Source: Martinezella rhizogenes
GTDB taxonomy: Bacteria > Pseudomonadota > Alphaproteobacteria > Rhizobiales > Rhizobiaceae
Assembly: GCF_007002745.1 (NCBI RefSeq)
Contig: NZ_SGNY01000002.1
Span: 496,001-560,000, forward strand
DNA length: 64,000 bases
Direction: 5' to 3'
Positions within the stretch are counted from its first letter, which is position 1, and every line of letters starts with the position of its first letter. Below, piece by piece: positions 1 to 6,403 of this stretch. The notes beneath the pieces were generated by a model. The model had not been told where the DNA came from. It searched no databases and saw only the letters and a list, made by a program, of their open reading frames with translations. The position numbers were made by a program, and so were the translations under genes.

Positions 1-899
1 GTTATCTCGCCAATATCGAAACCGTAAAATCGATAAAGCCAGTCGGCCTGATAAAGCCTGTGCTCACGCATCAAGGGCGGCTTGATCAGTGGCAGGTTTT
101 TCGAGGAATCCGGAATGGGGCTGAAGGCGGAATAATAGACGCGGCGCAGGCCATAACTGCCATAAAGCCGGGCGCTGGTGGAGAGAATGGTGCTGTCATC
201 AGCACCGTCAGCACCCACGATCATCTGCGTGCTCTGCCCGGCGGGCGCAAAGCGCTTTGTCCGACGCGTGCGCACCGTCGGCTCGCCGGCCTCCTCGATT
301 TTCAGGCGGATATCAGCCATGGAGCGGCGAATATTTGCGGGCTGCTTTTCCGGCGCGAAACGACCGATACCGCTATCGGTCGGCAACTCGATATTGATCG
401 ACAGCCGGTCCGCATAAAGCCCCGCTTCCTCTATGAGCTTCGGCGATGCTTCAGGGATCGATTTCAGATGGATATAACCACGAAATCCATGGGTAACGCG
501 CAACTCCCGCGCCACGCGCACCATCTCCTCCATCGTATGGTCGGAAGAGCGGATAATGCCGGAGGACAGGAACAATCCCTCGATATAGTTGCGCCGATAG
601 AATTCCAGCGTCAGCCACACCACCTCTTCGGCGGTAAACCGCGCGCGCTCCACATTGCTGGAGGAACGGTTGATGCAATAGGCGCAGTCATAAATGCAGA
701 AATTGGTGAGCAGGATTTTCAGCAGCGAAATGCAGCGCCCGTCCGGCGCATAGGCATGGCAGATCCCCGATCCCTCCGTGGAGCCCAATCCGCCGGATGC
801 AGCCGAGCTGCGTTTCGTCGTACCGCTGGAGGCGCAGGATGCGTCATATTTCGCCGCATCGGAGAGAATGGCCAGACGTTGCCTGATTGACTTCTTCAT
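1..899 (-). CDS. Radical SAM protein, putative DNA modification/repair (partial, runs off left edge)
   Basis: The minus strand reads open from an ATG at 899 to the window edge, so about 299 N-terminal codons are visible and the C-terminus is missing. Residues 68-75 contain C-x3-C-x2-C (CIYDCAYC), the ligands of a radical SAM [4Fe-4S] cluster, followed by a radical-SAM-like barrel. The N-terminus (KSIRQRLAILSDAAKYDASC) resembles the family annotated as putative DNA modification/repair radical SAM protein (TIGR03916), which is usually paired with a TIGR03915 / UdgX-linked gene. That partner would lie outside this window, downstream. The substrate is not known. It is divergent from greA. The family call is from recognition, not a search. 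Confidence 0.85.
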   Translation of the reverse strand, partial: MKKSIRQRLAILSDAAKYDASCASSGTTKRSSAASGGLGSTEGSGICHAYAPDGRCISLLKILLTNFCIYDCAYCINRSSSNVERARFTAEEVVWLTLEFYRRNYIEGLFLSSGIIRSSDHTMEEMVRVARELRVTHGFRGYIHLKSIPEASPKLIEEAGLYADRLSINIELPTDSGIGRFAPEKQPANIRRSMADIRLKIEEAGEPTVRTRRTKRFAPAGQSTQMIVGADGADDSTILSTSARLYGSYGLRRVYYSAFSPIPDSSKNLPLIKPPLMREHRLYQADWLYRFYGFDIGEI

Positions 900-1012
900 A
901 ATTATGTTCACTATATGTTCTATTGAGAAATGTCAATCATGCCGCCTAACTTCATGAATGAATGCATAAAATTGCCCGCCTCAAATTTGCTGGCATTTCG
1001 CTGTCGTCTTCT

Positions 1013-1020
1013 GATATAGT
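1013..1020 (+). promoter_or_regulatory. Possible -10 element of the greA promoter
   Basis: GATATAGT lies about 100 bases upstream of the greA start and would start transcription near 1025, just before the leader hairpin at 1044-1068. A matching -35 at normal spacing is weak: TTGCTG at 987-992 is about 20 bases away. This is inferred from sequence only. Confidence 0.35.
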
Positions 1021-1043
1021 CGGCTTAGTTATGATTTTGGCAT

Positions 1044-1080
1044 GGTTCCGGAGTTCCTCTCCGGAACCTGTTTCTTTTTG
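1044..1080 (+). terminator. Terminator-like hairpin in the greA leader
   Basis: A perfect 10-bp stem (GGTTCCGGAG, 1044-1053, with CTCCGGAACC, 1059-1068) and a 5-base loop are followed by TGTTTCTTTTTG. It lies inside the presumed greA 5' leader and points toward greA, about 40 bases before the start codon. The divergent radical SAM gene begins at 899 and is read away from it, so it is not that gene's terminator. It looks like a leader attenuator. Confidence 0.65.
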
Positions 1081-1120
1081 TGTCTGCAAGTAAAGCGACC
1101 GGAATGCGAAGGATAAAAAA

Positions 1121-1597
1121 ATGGTAGAAAAAGTACCGATGACTCAGGGTGGATTCGTCAAGCTGCAGGAGGAGCTGCGCTTTCGCCAGCAGGAGGAACG
1201 TCCCCGTATCATCGAGGCAATTGCGGAAGCGCGCGCCCATGGCGACCTTTCGGAAAATGCCGAATACCACGCTGCCAAGGAAGCCCAGAGCCATAACGAA
1301 GGCCGCATCACCGAACTGGAAGACCTGACCGCGCGCGCGGAGGTCATCGACCTTTCCAAGATGTCCGGTTCCAAGATCAAGTTCGGCGCCACCGTCAAGC
1401 TGGTGGACGAGGACAGCGACGAGGAAAAAACCTACCAGATCGTCGGCGACCAGGAAGCCGATGTGAAGGCTGGCCGCATTTCCATCTCCTCGCCCATCGC
1501 CCGTGCCCTGATCGGCAAGGAAGTTGGCGACAGCATCGAAGTCAACGCCCCGGGCGGCGCCAAGGGTTACGAAATCCTCGCGGTACAGTGGGGCTGA
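1121..1597 (+). CDS. greA: Transcription elongation factor GreA
   Basis: GreA inserts its coiled coil into the RNA polymerase secondary channel and triggers cleavage of backtracked transcripts. The 158 residues are the full usual length. The N-terminal coiled coil is recognisable ([13 protein letters not shown], then the acidic tip region [13 protein letters not shown]), and the C-terminal FKBP-like domain ends in [14 protein letters not shown]. The ATG at 1121 follows an A-rich AAGGA site. A strong terminator follows at 1610-1640. A terminator-like hairpin in the leader suggests the gene may be attenuated. In Sinorhizobium meliloti greA also adjoins lpsB. Confidence 0.97.
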   Translation: MVEKVPMTQGGFVKLQEELRFRQQEERPRIIEAIAEARAHGDLSENAEYHAAKEAQSHNEGRITELEDLTARAEVIDLSKMSGSKIKFGATVKLVDEDSDEEKTYQIVGDQEADVKAGRISISSPIARALIGKEVGDSIEVNAPGGAKGYEILAVQWG

Positions 1598-1609
1598 TGA
1601 GCCTCACCG

Positions 1610-1640
1610 CAATGCGCCCCTCGCGGGCGCATTGCCTTTT
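1610..1640 (+). terminator. Intrinsic terminator after greA
   Basis: CAATGCGCCC (1610-1619) pairs perfectly with GGGCGCATTG (1625-1634) across a 5-base loop, followed by CCTTTTG. It begins just downstream of the greA stop codon. Confidence 0.8.
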
Positions 1641-1684
1641 GACGTATCAAACCGCCAAACCAGCCGCAGAGACGGAAGCCCATC

Positions 1685-2740
1685 TTGTCCCACGTCAGTC
1701 TGAAAGATGTGCAGGTGCTTGCACCGAACTTCAAGCGCAGGCTCTCCGGCGTCACCTCCACCATCGTTCAGCTCATTCCGGTGCAGAACCGGCTGGGACA
1801 GAAGGTGGCCGTCATCGGTCCCGGCCTGCCGCCGCATCTGCCGCATGTGCGCTTCCGCGATCTGTGGCGCCTCTGGCAAAACGGGCCGTTCGGCGGCCCC
1901 CGCATCTGGCACGCCCGCCGCAATCTTGAAATGCTGCCGGGCATTTTCATGCGCGATGTGCTGCGCATGAAGGTAAAGCTGCTCTTCACCTCGGCCGCGC
2001 AAAGGCGACATTCCGCCTATACGCGTTTCCTGATTTCGAAGATGGATGCCGTGGTGGCAACCAGCGGCCGTTCCGGCTCTTTTCTTGAAGTTCCCCACAG
2101 CGTCGTGATGCATGGCGTCGACACCGATCTGTTTCATCCGGCGGAAGGCCCCGAGGACACGATCGCCTCAACCGGCCTGCCGGGACACTATCTGATCGGC
2201 TGTTTTGGGCGGGTGCGCCACCAGAAGGGCACCGATCTCTTCGTGCGCGCCATGATCGAGCTTCTGCCCGCACACCCTGAATGGACGGCCGTGGTTTCCG
2301 GCCGCGTGACGGCGGAACACAAGGCCTTTGGTGACACGCTCAAAGCCGATGTTACCGCAGCCGGCCTTTCCGACCGGATCGTGTTTCAGGGCGAAGTCGA
2401 TGATATCAAACCCTGGTACAGACGGCTGACGCTTTATGTTGCACCGTCGCGAAACGAGGGTTTCGGCCTGACACCGCTCGAGGCGATGGCGTCGGAAACA
2501 TCAGTCGTTGCCAGCAATGCCGGCGCTTACGAGGAAATGATCGTCAAGGGAAAGACCGGCATGGTGGTCGAAGCGGGTGACTACGCAGCACTCGTGGATG
2601 CGATAAAGCCCTATCTTGCCGACCCGGCTCTGGCCAAAAACCATGCGCTGGCCGGGCTTGCGCATGTGCGCACCACATTCCCGCTGGAAAAAGAGGCGAC
2701 AAGTCTCGGTGCGGTCTATGACACGCTAAGGCGCGCATAA
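1685..2740 (+). CDS. lpsB: LPS core glycosyltransferase, group 1 (LpsB-like)
   Basis: A 351-residue GT-B retaining glycosyltransferase of the GT4 type. The N-terminal acceptor domain carries the PNFKRRLSGVTSTIVQLIP signature, and the C-terminal donor domain carries GCFGRVRHQKGTDLFV and the E-x7-E nucleotide-sugar motif in NEGFGLTPLEAMA. The match to S. meliloti LpsB, a mannosyltransferase-type LPS core enzyme of the same length, is close from memory. The start is taken as TTG at 1685, with GGAAG just upstream; no in-frame ATG precedes the conserved N-terminus. In S. meliloti lpsE, lpsD and lpsC follow, but here lrp follows directly in convergent orientation. Confidence 0.9.
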   Translation: MSHVSLKDVQVLAPNFKRRLSGVTSTIVQLIPVQNRLGQKVAVIGPGLPPHLPHVRFRDLWRLWQNGPFGGPRIWHARRNLEMLPGIFMRDVLRMKVKLLFTSAAQRRHSAYTRFLISKMDAVVATSGRSGSFLEVPHSVVMHGVDTDLFHPAEGPEDTIASTGLPGHYLIGCFGRVRHQKGTDLFVRAMIELLPAHPEWTAVVSGRVTAEHKAFGDTLKADVTAAGLSDRIVFQGEVDDIKPWYRRLTLYVAPSRNEGFGLTPLEAMASETSVVASNAGAYEEMIVKGKTGMVVEAGDYAALVDAIKPYLADPALAKNHALAGLAHVRTTFPLEKEATSLGAVYDTLRRA

Positions 2741-2770
2741 CGCCTAGCAAAGCAACTGCAAATCTGCCGT

Positions 2771-3238
2771 TCAGATTTCCACGAGGCCGACGCGCTTGAC
2801 CTGACGGATGGTGAGCATGGTGCGAACCGTGTCGACATTTTCGTCAGCCGTCAGAACTTCGATGACGAAATCCTGAAACTCGGTGAGGTTTCTGGCAACA
2901 CAATGCAACAGGAAATCGCTTTCGCCTGACACCATCCATGCCTGCCGCACCAGCGACCAGCCGCCCGTCGCGGCAGCGAAAGCCTTCAGATTGCTGTCCG
3001 ACTGGCGCTTGAGGCCAACCATGCAGAAGGCGACGAGATCAAAACCGAGCTTCGGCGCGTTCAACATGGCGTGATAACCCTCGATCACACCCGCTTCTTC
3101 GAGCTTGCGGACACGCCTGAGGCATGGCGGCGCGGAAATACCAACCCTTTCGGCCAGTTCCACATTGGTCATGCGCCCGTCGCGCTGCAATTCGCGCAGG
3201 ATTTTCAGATCGATGGCATCGAGTTCGACGCTGGTCAC
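2771..3238 (-). CDS. lrp: Lrp/AsnC family transcriptional regulator
   Basis: A feast/famine DNA-binding regulator of 155 residues. The N-terminal winged helix-turn-helix is typical (LDAIDLKILRELQRDGRMTNVELAERVGIS, PCLRRVRKLEEAGVIEGY), followed by a RAM ligand-binding domain (FCMVGLKRQSD, VSGESDFLLHCVARNLTEFQDFV). The start is taken as GTG at 3238, with a GAGGA site about 7 bases upstream; the longer open frame to 3361 would add a non-homologous N-terminus across the divergent trxB promoter region. It is divergent from trxB and convergent with lpsB. The amino-acid effector cannot be told from sequence. Confidence 0.93.
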   Translation of the reverse strand: MTSVELDAIDLKILRELQRDGRMTNVELAERVGISAPPCLRRVRKLEEAGVIEGYHAMLNAPKLGFDLVAFCMVGLKRQSDSNLKAFAAATGGWSLVRQAWMVSGESDFLLHCVARNLTEFQDFVIEVLTADENVDTVRTMLTIRQVKRVGLVEI

Positions 3239-3369
3239 GGAGAAGTTCCTCGTTAAGCCGTAGAAGTTCCTTGTACTATTCGGCACGGGATTCGCAACAA
3301 TATGCCGCCGGCCGGTTACAAAATTGCGCGCGCATCCACAACTGCCTTGTTGGTAACGCAAGGCTGCCC

Positions 3370-3398
3370 TTGAATAAAGACACTAGACAACCTTAAAT
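3370..3398 (+). promoter_or_regulatory. Candidate trxB promoter
   Basis: TTGAAT (3370-3375) and TTAAAT (3393-3398) are separated by 17 bases, a normal sigma-70 layout. A start near 3405 would give an 80-base leader before the trxB ATG. Confidence 0.45.
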
Positions 3399-3487
3399 AC
3401 CTGCCAACGAAGGGGTTGTGGCCCGTCCGCCGTCCACGGCTGGAAGGCCCTTGAGCGAAGACCCTGCTATTGAGAAGGAATGTTTCC

Positions 3488-4462
3488 ATGTCTGCCCGCC
3501 ACACGAAGGTATTGATCATCGGCTCCGGTCCCGCCGGCTATACGGCGGCCATCTACGCGGCCCGCGCAATGCTGAAGCCGGTGCTGATTGCCGGCATGGA
3601 ACAGGGTGGCCAGCTGATGATCACCACTGACGTCGAAAACTATCCGGGTTTTGCCGATCCGATTCAGGGTCCGTGGCTGATGGACCAGATGCTGAAACAG
3701 GCAACCCATGTGGGCGCGGAAATCGTCAGCGACCTCGTGACCGAAGTTGACACCACGACCCGGCCTTTCGTGGTCAAGACCGATTCCGGTCAGGTCTGGA
3801 CCGCCGATACGCTGATCATCGCCACCGGCGCCAAGGCCAAGTGGCTCGGTATCGAGAGCGAACAGCATTTTCAGGGTTTCGGTGTTTCCGCCTGCGCCAC
3901 CTGCGACGGGTTCTTCTATCGCAACAAGGACGTGATCGTCGTCGGTGGCGGCAACTCCGCCGTGGAAGAGGCGCTCTATCTCGCCCATATCGCCAAATCC
4001 GTGACAGTCGTGCATCGCCGCGACAGCTTCCGTTCGGAAAAGATCCTGCAGGAACGGCTGTTTGCCAAGGAAAACGTCAAGATCCTGTGGAACACGGAAA
4101 TCGCCGAAATTACCGGCGCACCCGCCAAGCCGCCCATGCCGCCCTCCGTCTCCGGTGTGCGACTGCGTGACACCAAAACCGGTGTCATCAGCGATACGCC
4201 CATCGACGGTGTCTTCGTCGCCATCGGCCATGCGCCTGCGGTTGAACTGTTCAAGGGCAAAGTGAAGCTGAAAGACAACGGCTACATGTGGACCGCTCCC
4301 GATTCCACGGCAACCGACGTCGAAGGGATATTCGCGGCCGGTGACGTGACCGACGACATTTACCGCCAGGCGATCACCGCCGCCGGCATGGGCTGCATGG
4401 CAGCGCTTGAAGCAGAACGCTATCTCACCGCGCAACAACCGCTCGCGGTCGCAGCGGAATAA
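3488..4462 (+). CDS. trxB: Thioredoxin-disulfide reductase
   Basis: The FAD enzyme that uses NADPH to reduce thioredoxin. It has 324 residues from the ATG at 3488, which sits 7 bases after GAGAAGGAA; an upstream in-frame TTG at 3470 falls inside that binding site. Visible are the FAD-binding GSGPAGYTAA (about residues 12-21), the redox pair in CATC (Cys136 and Cys139), the NADPH-binding GGGNSAVEEALYL, and the C-terminal FAD motif GDVTDDIYRQAITAAGMG. It is divergent from lrp and followed 18 bases later by a LysR gene. In rhizobia LsrB-type regulators are tied to redox control, so co-transcription is plausible. Confidence 0.97.
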   Translation: MSARHTKVLIIGSGPAGYTAAIYAARAMLKPVLIAGMEQGGQLMITTDVENYPGFADPIQGPWLMDQMLKQATHVGAEIVSDLVTEVDTTTRPFVVKTDSGQVWTADTLIIATGAKAKWLGIESEQHFQGFGVSACATCDGFFYRNKDVIVVGGGNSAVEEALYLAHIAKSVTVVHRRDSFRSEKILQERLFAKENVKILWNTEIAEITGAPAKPPMPPSVSGVRLRDTKTGVISDTPIDGVFVAIGHAPAVELFKGKVKLKDNGYMWTAPDSTATDVEGIFAAGDVTDDIYRQAITAAGMGCMAALEAERYLTAQQPLAVAAE

Positions 4463-4480
4463 CCGAAAGGCAGGATAGGC

Positions 4481-5383
4481 ATGGCAATGCCATTGGACTG
4501 GGATAAACTGCGCATTTTTCATGCCGCAGCCGAAGCAGGGTCTTTCACCCACGCTGCCGACAAGCTGCATTTGTCCCAGTCGGCCATCAGCCGCCAGGTC
4601 AGCGCGCTGGAGCAGGATGTCGGCGTCAAGCTGTTCCATCGTCATGCTCGTGGCCTGATCCTCACCGAACAGGGCGAGCTGCTGTACCGCACCGCCCATG
4701 ACGTGCTGCTGAAGCTCGAAACGGTGAAGATGCAGCTGACCGAAACGACGGAAAAGCCGAGCGGCAAGCTGCGCGTGACGACGACGGTTGGTCTCGGCCA
4801 GGGCTGGCTGACGGACAAGGTGCAGGAGTTCCTGCAACTCTATCCGGAAATGTCGATCCAGCTCATCCTCGACAATGAGGAGCTTGACGTGAACATGCGC
4901 CACGCCGATTGCGCCATCCGCCTGCGCCAGCCGCAGCAATCGGACCTTATCCAGCGCAAGCTGTTTACGGTGCACATGCATGTCTATGCCGCGCCGTCCT
5001 ACATCAATCGCCACGGCGAACCGCAGTCGATCGAGGATCTGGACAATCACCGGATCATCTCCTTCGGTGAACCGGCGCCAAACTACCTTCTTGATGTCAA
5101 CTGGCTGGAAAACGCCGGGCGGTCTTCAGACAACACGCGCATCCCGCATCTGCAGATCAACAGCCAGACCTCGATCAAACGCGCCTGCCTGCTGGGAATA
5201 GGCATCGCCTGTTTGCCCGACTACATCGTCGGGCGCGATCCTGGTCTCATCCAGCTGTCGCTGGCCGCAGATATTCCGTCATTCGATACCTACTTCTGCT
5301 ATCCCGATGAAATGAAAAACGCCGCAAAGCTGAAAGCTTTCCGCGATTTCATCGTCGCCAAGGCGCGGAACTGGAACTTCTGA
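4481..5383 (+). CDS. lsrB: LysR-family regulator, LsrB/VtlR type
   Basis: A 300-residue LysR protein with an N-terminal winged HTH (LRIFHAAAEAGSFTHAADKLHLSQSAISRQVSALE) and a periplasmic-binding-like effector domain. Its position, after lrp-trxB and before a pair of AbcR-type sRNAs and an ArsR gene, matches S. meliloti lsrB and the Brucella/Agrobacterium vtlR locus. Those regulators are known to affect redox homeostasis, LPS and AbcR sRNA expression. A conserved Cys pair (ACLLGIGIACLPD) in the effector domain is consistent with redox sensing, but that is inference. The start is supported by AGGATAGG upstream of ATG 4481. The GC-rich hairpin at 5446-5469 may end the transcript. Confidence 0.9.
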   Translation: MAMPLDWDKLRIFHAAAEAGSFTHAADKLHLSQSAISRQVSALEQDVGVKLFHRHARGLILTEQGELLYRTAHDVLLKLETVKMQLTETTEKPSGKLRVTTTVGLGQGWLTDKVQEFLQLYPEMSIQLILDNEELDVNMRHADCAIRLRQPQQSDLIQRKLFTVHMHVYAAPSYINRHGEPQSIEDLDNHRIISFGEPAPNYLLDVNWLENAGRSSDNTRIPHLQINSQTSIKRACLLGIGIACLPDYIVGRDPGLIQLSLAADIPSFDTYFCYPDEMKNAAKLKAFRDFIVAKARNWNF

Positions 5384-5445
5384 CGTTAAAATAGCCGGAA
5401 AACCTGGATATCCTTTTAAATTCAAACACTTGAAAATGCGGATGA

Positions 5446-5469
5446 GAGGGCTGCCGACAGGCGGCCCTC
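5446..5469 (+). terminator. GC-rich hairpin downstream of the LysR gene
   Basis: GAGGGCTGCC and GGCGGCCCTC pair over 10 bp (one G-U) around a GACA loop, about 60 bases after the lsrB stop. No U-tract follows, so it may be a weak or Rho-assisted terminator, or only a stabilising 3' structure. Confidence 0.4.
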
Positions 5470-5531
5470 ACCAGCATTGCACATAAAATATACCGGAAAT
5501 ATCGAGGCCTGCATCGCGCGCATGCCTGACC

Positions 5532-5565
5532 TGCACAAAAAAGAGTTGTTTCGTGCACAAAAAAG
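5532..5565 (+). promoter_or_regulatory. 12-bp direct repeat at the promoter of the first AbcR sRNA
   Basis: TGCACAAAAAAG occurs exactly at 5532-5543 and 5554-5565, a 22-base period or two helical turns. The candidate -35 (TTGTTT, 5546-5551) lies between the copies, and the candidate -10 (CCATAT, 5568-5573) follows. TGCAC (5532-5536) and GTGCA (5553-5557) also form an inverted repeat. Placement and periodicity suggest an operator, possibly for the adjacent LysR protein. Confidence 0.55.
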
Positions 5566-5579
5566 CACCATATCGCTCT

Positions 5580-5699
5580 CAGCTGATGCACACGGTGGCT
5601 TTTCCTCCCAGTTCCACCGCATCAGCTGTTCCCCTCTGGAGGTTTTTGACCTTCACACTTAAAGGGCCCTGGATCTATCCGGCGGCCCTCTTTTTTTAC
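5580..5699 (+). ncRNA. abcR: AbcR-family (alpha-r15) trans-acting sRNA, first copy
   Basis: An Hfq-dependent sRNA of the family that represses ABC transporter mRNAs in Rhizobiales. A candidate sigma-70 promoter (5546-5573) would start transcription near 5580. The RNA carries pyrimidine-rich anti-Shine-Dalgarno stretches (TTTTCCTCCCAG and GCTGTTCCCCTCTGGAGG) and ends in a terminator (AGGGCC...GGCCCT followed by seven T). It shares CAGCTGTTCCCCTCTGGAGG with the second copy at 5809 onward. In A. tumefaciens AbcR1 and AbcR2 are tandem between two regulator genes, exactly as here. I cannot say which copy is AbcR1. No convincing protein is encoded. Confidence 0.85.
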
Positions 5700-5745
5700 C
5701 CGCAAGAATTTTCCCCAATTTGGCGAAATATCGCACGATGCAACC

Positions 5746-5774
5746 TTGTTTTGCATTATTGACGCTCCCATATT
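5746..5774 (+). promoter_or_regulatory. Candidate promoter of the second AbcR sRNA
   Basis: TTGTTT (5746-5751) and CATATT (5769-5774) are separated by 17 bases. The -35 is the same hexamer as in the first copy, but the TGCACAAAAAAG direct repeat is absent, so the two copies may respond differently. Confidence 0.5.
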
Positions 5775-5780
5775 TTAGCT

Positions 5781-5882
5781 GGCTGTCACGCTCCCGTAAG
5801 GCACGCGACAGCTGTTCCCCTCTGGAGGTTTTAACCTTCAAACTTATCGGGCCGCGGAGACATCCAGCGGCCTTCTTTTTTG
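5781..5882 (+). ncRNA. abcR: AbcR-family (alpha-r15) trans-acting sRNA, second copy
   Basis: The tandem paralogue of the sRNA at 5580. It repeats the central CAGCTGTTCCCCTCTGGAGG and has a similar terminator (GGGCCGC...GCGGCC followed by a T-run at 5874-5881). The 5' half differs from the first copy (GGCTGTCACGCTCCCGTAAG), so the two RNAs should share one seed region but differ in the other. It lies about 80 bases before the ArsR gene and points toward it. The identification rests on family features and conserved position. Confidence 0.85.
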
Positions 5883-5961
5883 GGAAGCATCCCCGCCATC
5901 CCCACAGGCCCTCACGGATACGTGATTTGTATATCGGAAACCATCGATATAAGCATCGCTC

Positions 5962-6276
5962 ATGCCAGATATTAGAGAAACACCGATGAACCCGGAGGAA
6001 GTCCTCAAAGCCCTTTCCCACCCTGCCAGGCTGAAATTTCTGGAATGGCTGAAGTGCCCGGAAAATCACTTCTGTCAGGACCATCCGTTCAGCATGGGTG
6101 TGTGCGCCAACCAGTTTCAGATCAGCGGCCTGTCACAATCCACCGTCTCGTCGCATCTGGCGGTGTTGCAGGCAGCCGGCCTGATAAGGTCGAAGAAGGT
6201 CGGGCAATGGGTGTTTTTCGAACGCAACGAGGAAACCATCGACGCGTTCCGCAATTATCTGCACGCGAATCTCTGA
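5962..6276 (+). CDS. ArsR-family transcriptional regulator
   Basis: A small winged-helix regulator of 104 residues, or 96 if translation starts at ATG 5986 (MNPEEVLKALSHPARLKFLEWL). The recognition region is SQSTVSSHLAVLQAAGLIRSKKVGQWVFFERNEE. Three cysteines (KCPENHFCQD and GVCANQ) near the N-terminal half could bind metal or a thiol effector, but the classic ELCVCDL metal box is absent. It matches the ArsR gene that flanks the AbcR sRNAs in S. meliloti. nerA follows 127 bases downstream, after a branched hairpin, and may be its target. Confidence 0.88.
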   Translation: MPDIRETPMNPEEVLKALSHPARLKFLEWLKCPENHFCQDHPFSMGVCANQFQISGLSQSTVSSHLAVLQAAGLIRSKKVGQWVFFERNEETIDAFRNYLHANL

Positions 6277-6294
6277 GCCTCCCAAGCTTTGAGC

Positions 6295-6346
6295 CCTGGG
6301 GTGCCGGACTGGAAACCAGCACGTGGTTCTCCTTCCGGCACCCAGA
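6295..6346 (+). promoter_or_regulatory. Long imperfect hairpin between the ArsR gene and nerA
   Basis: GGGTGCCGGA (6299-6308) pairs perfectly with TCCGGCACCC (6334-6343), extendable by CTGG/CCAG across a bulge. The loop itself can fold (ACCA...TGGT). No U-tract follows, so it is not a standard terminator. It lies in the nerA upstream region and could be an RNA structure or a protein site. Confidence 0.4.
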
Positions 6347-6403
6347 CCGAAAGACAGCGCGCCTTAAGCGCAATTTCGCCAACCGACCAGAAAGTGAAGT
6401 CGC

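Noticed and set aside
3467-5050. 527-residue minus-strand open frame across trxB and the LysR gene
   Set aside because: It is antisense to two clearly real genes in the mirrored high-GC reading phase and has no family features.
5477-5989. Short plus- and minus-strand frames in the sRNA region (61-141 residues)
   Set aside because: The region is better explained by two sRNA genes with promoters and terminators; the frames have no starts or composition typical of genes.
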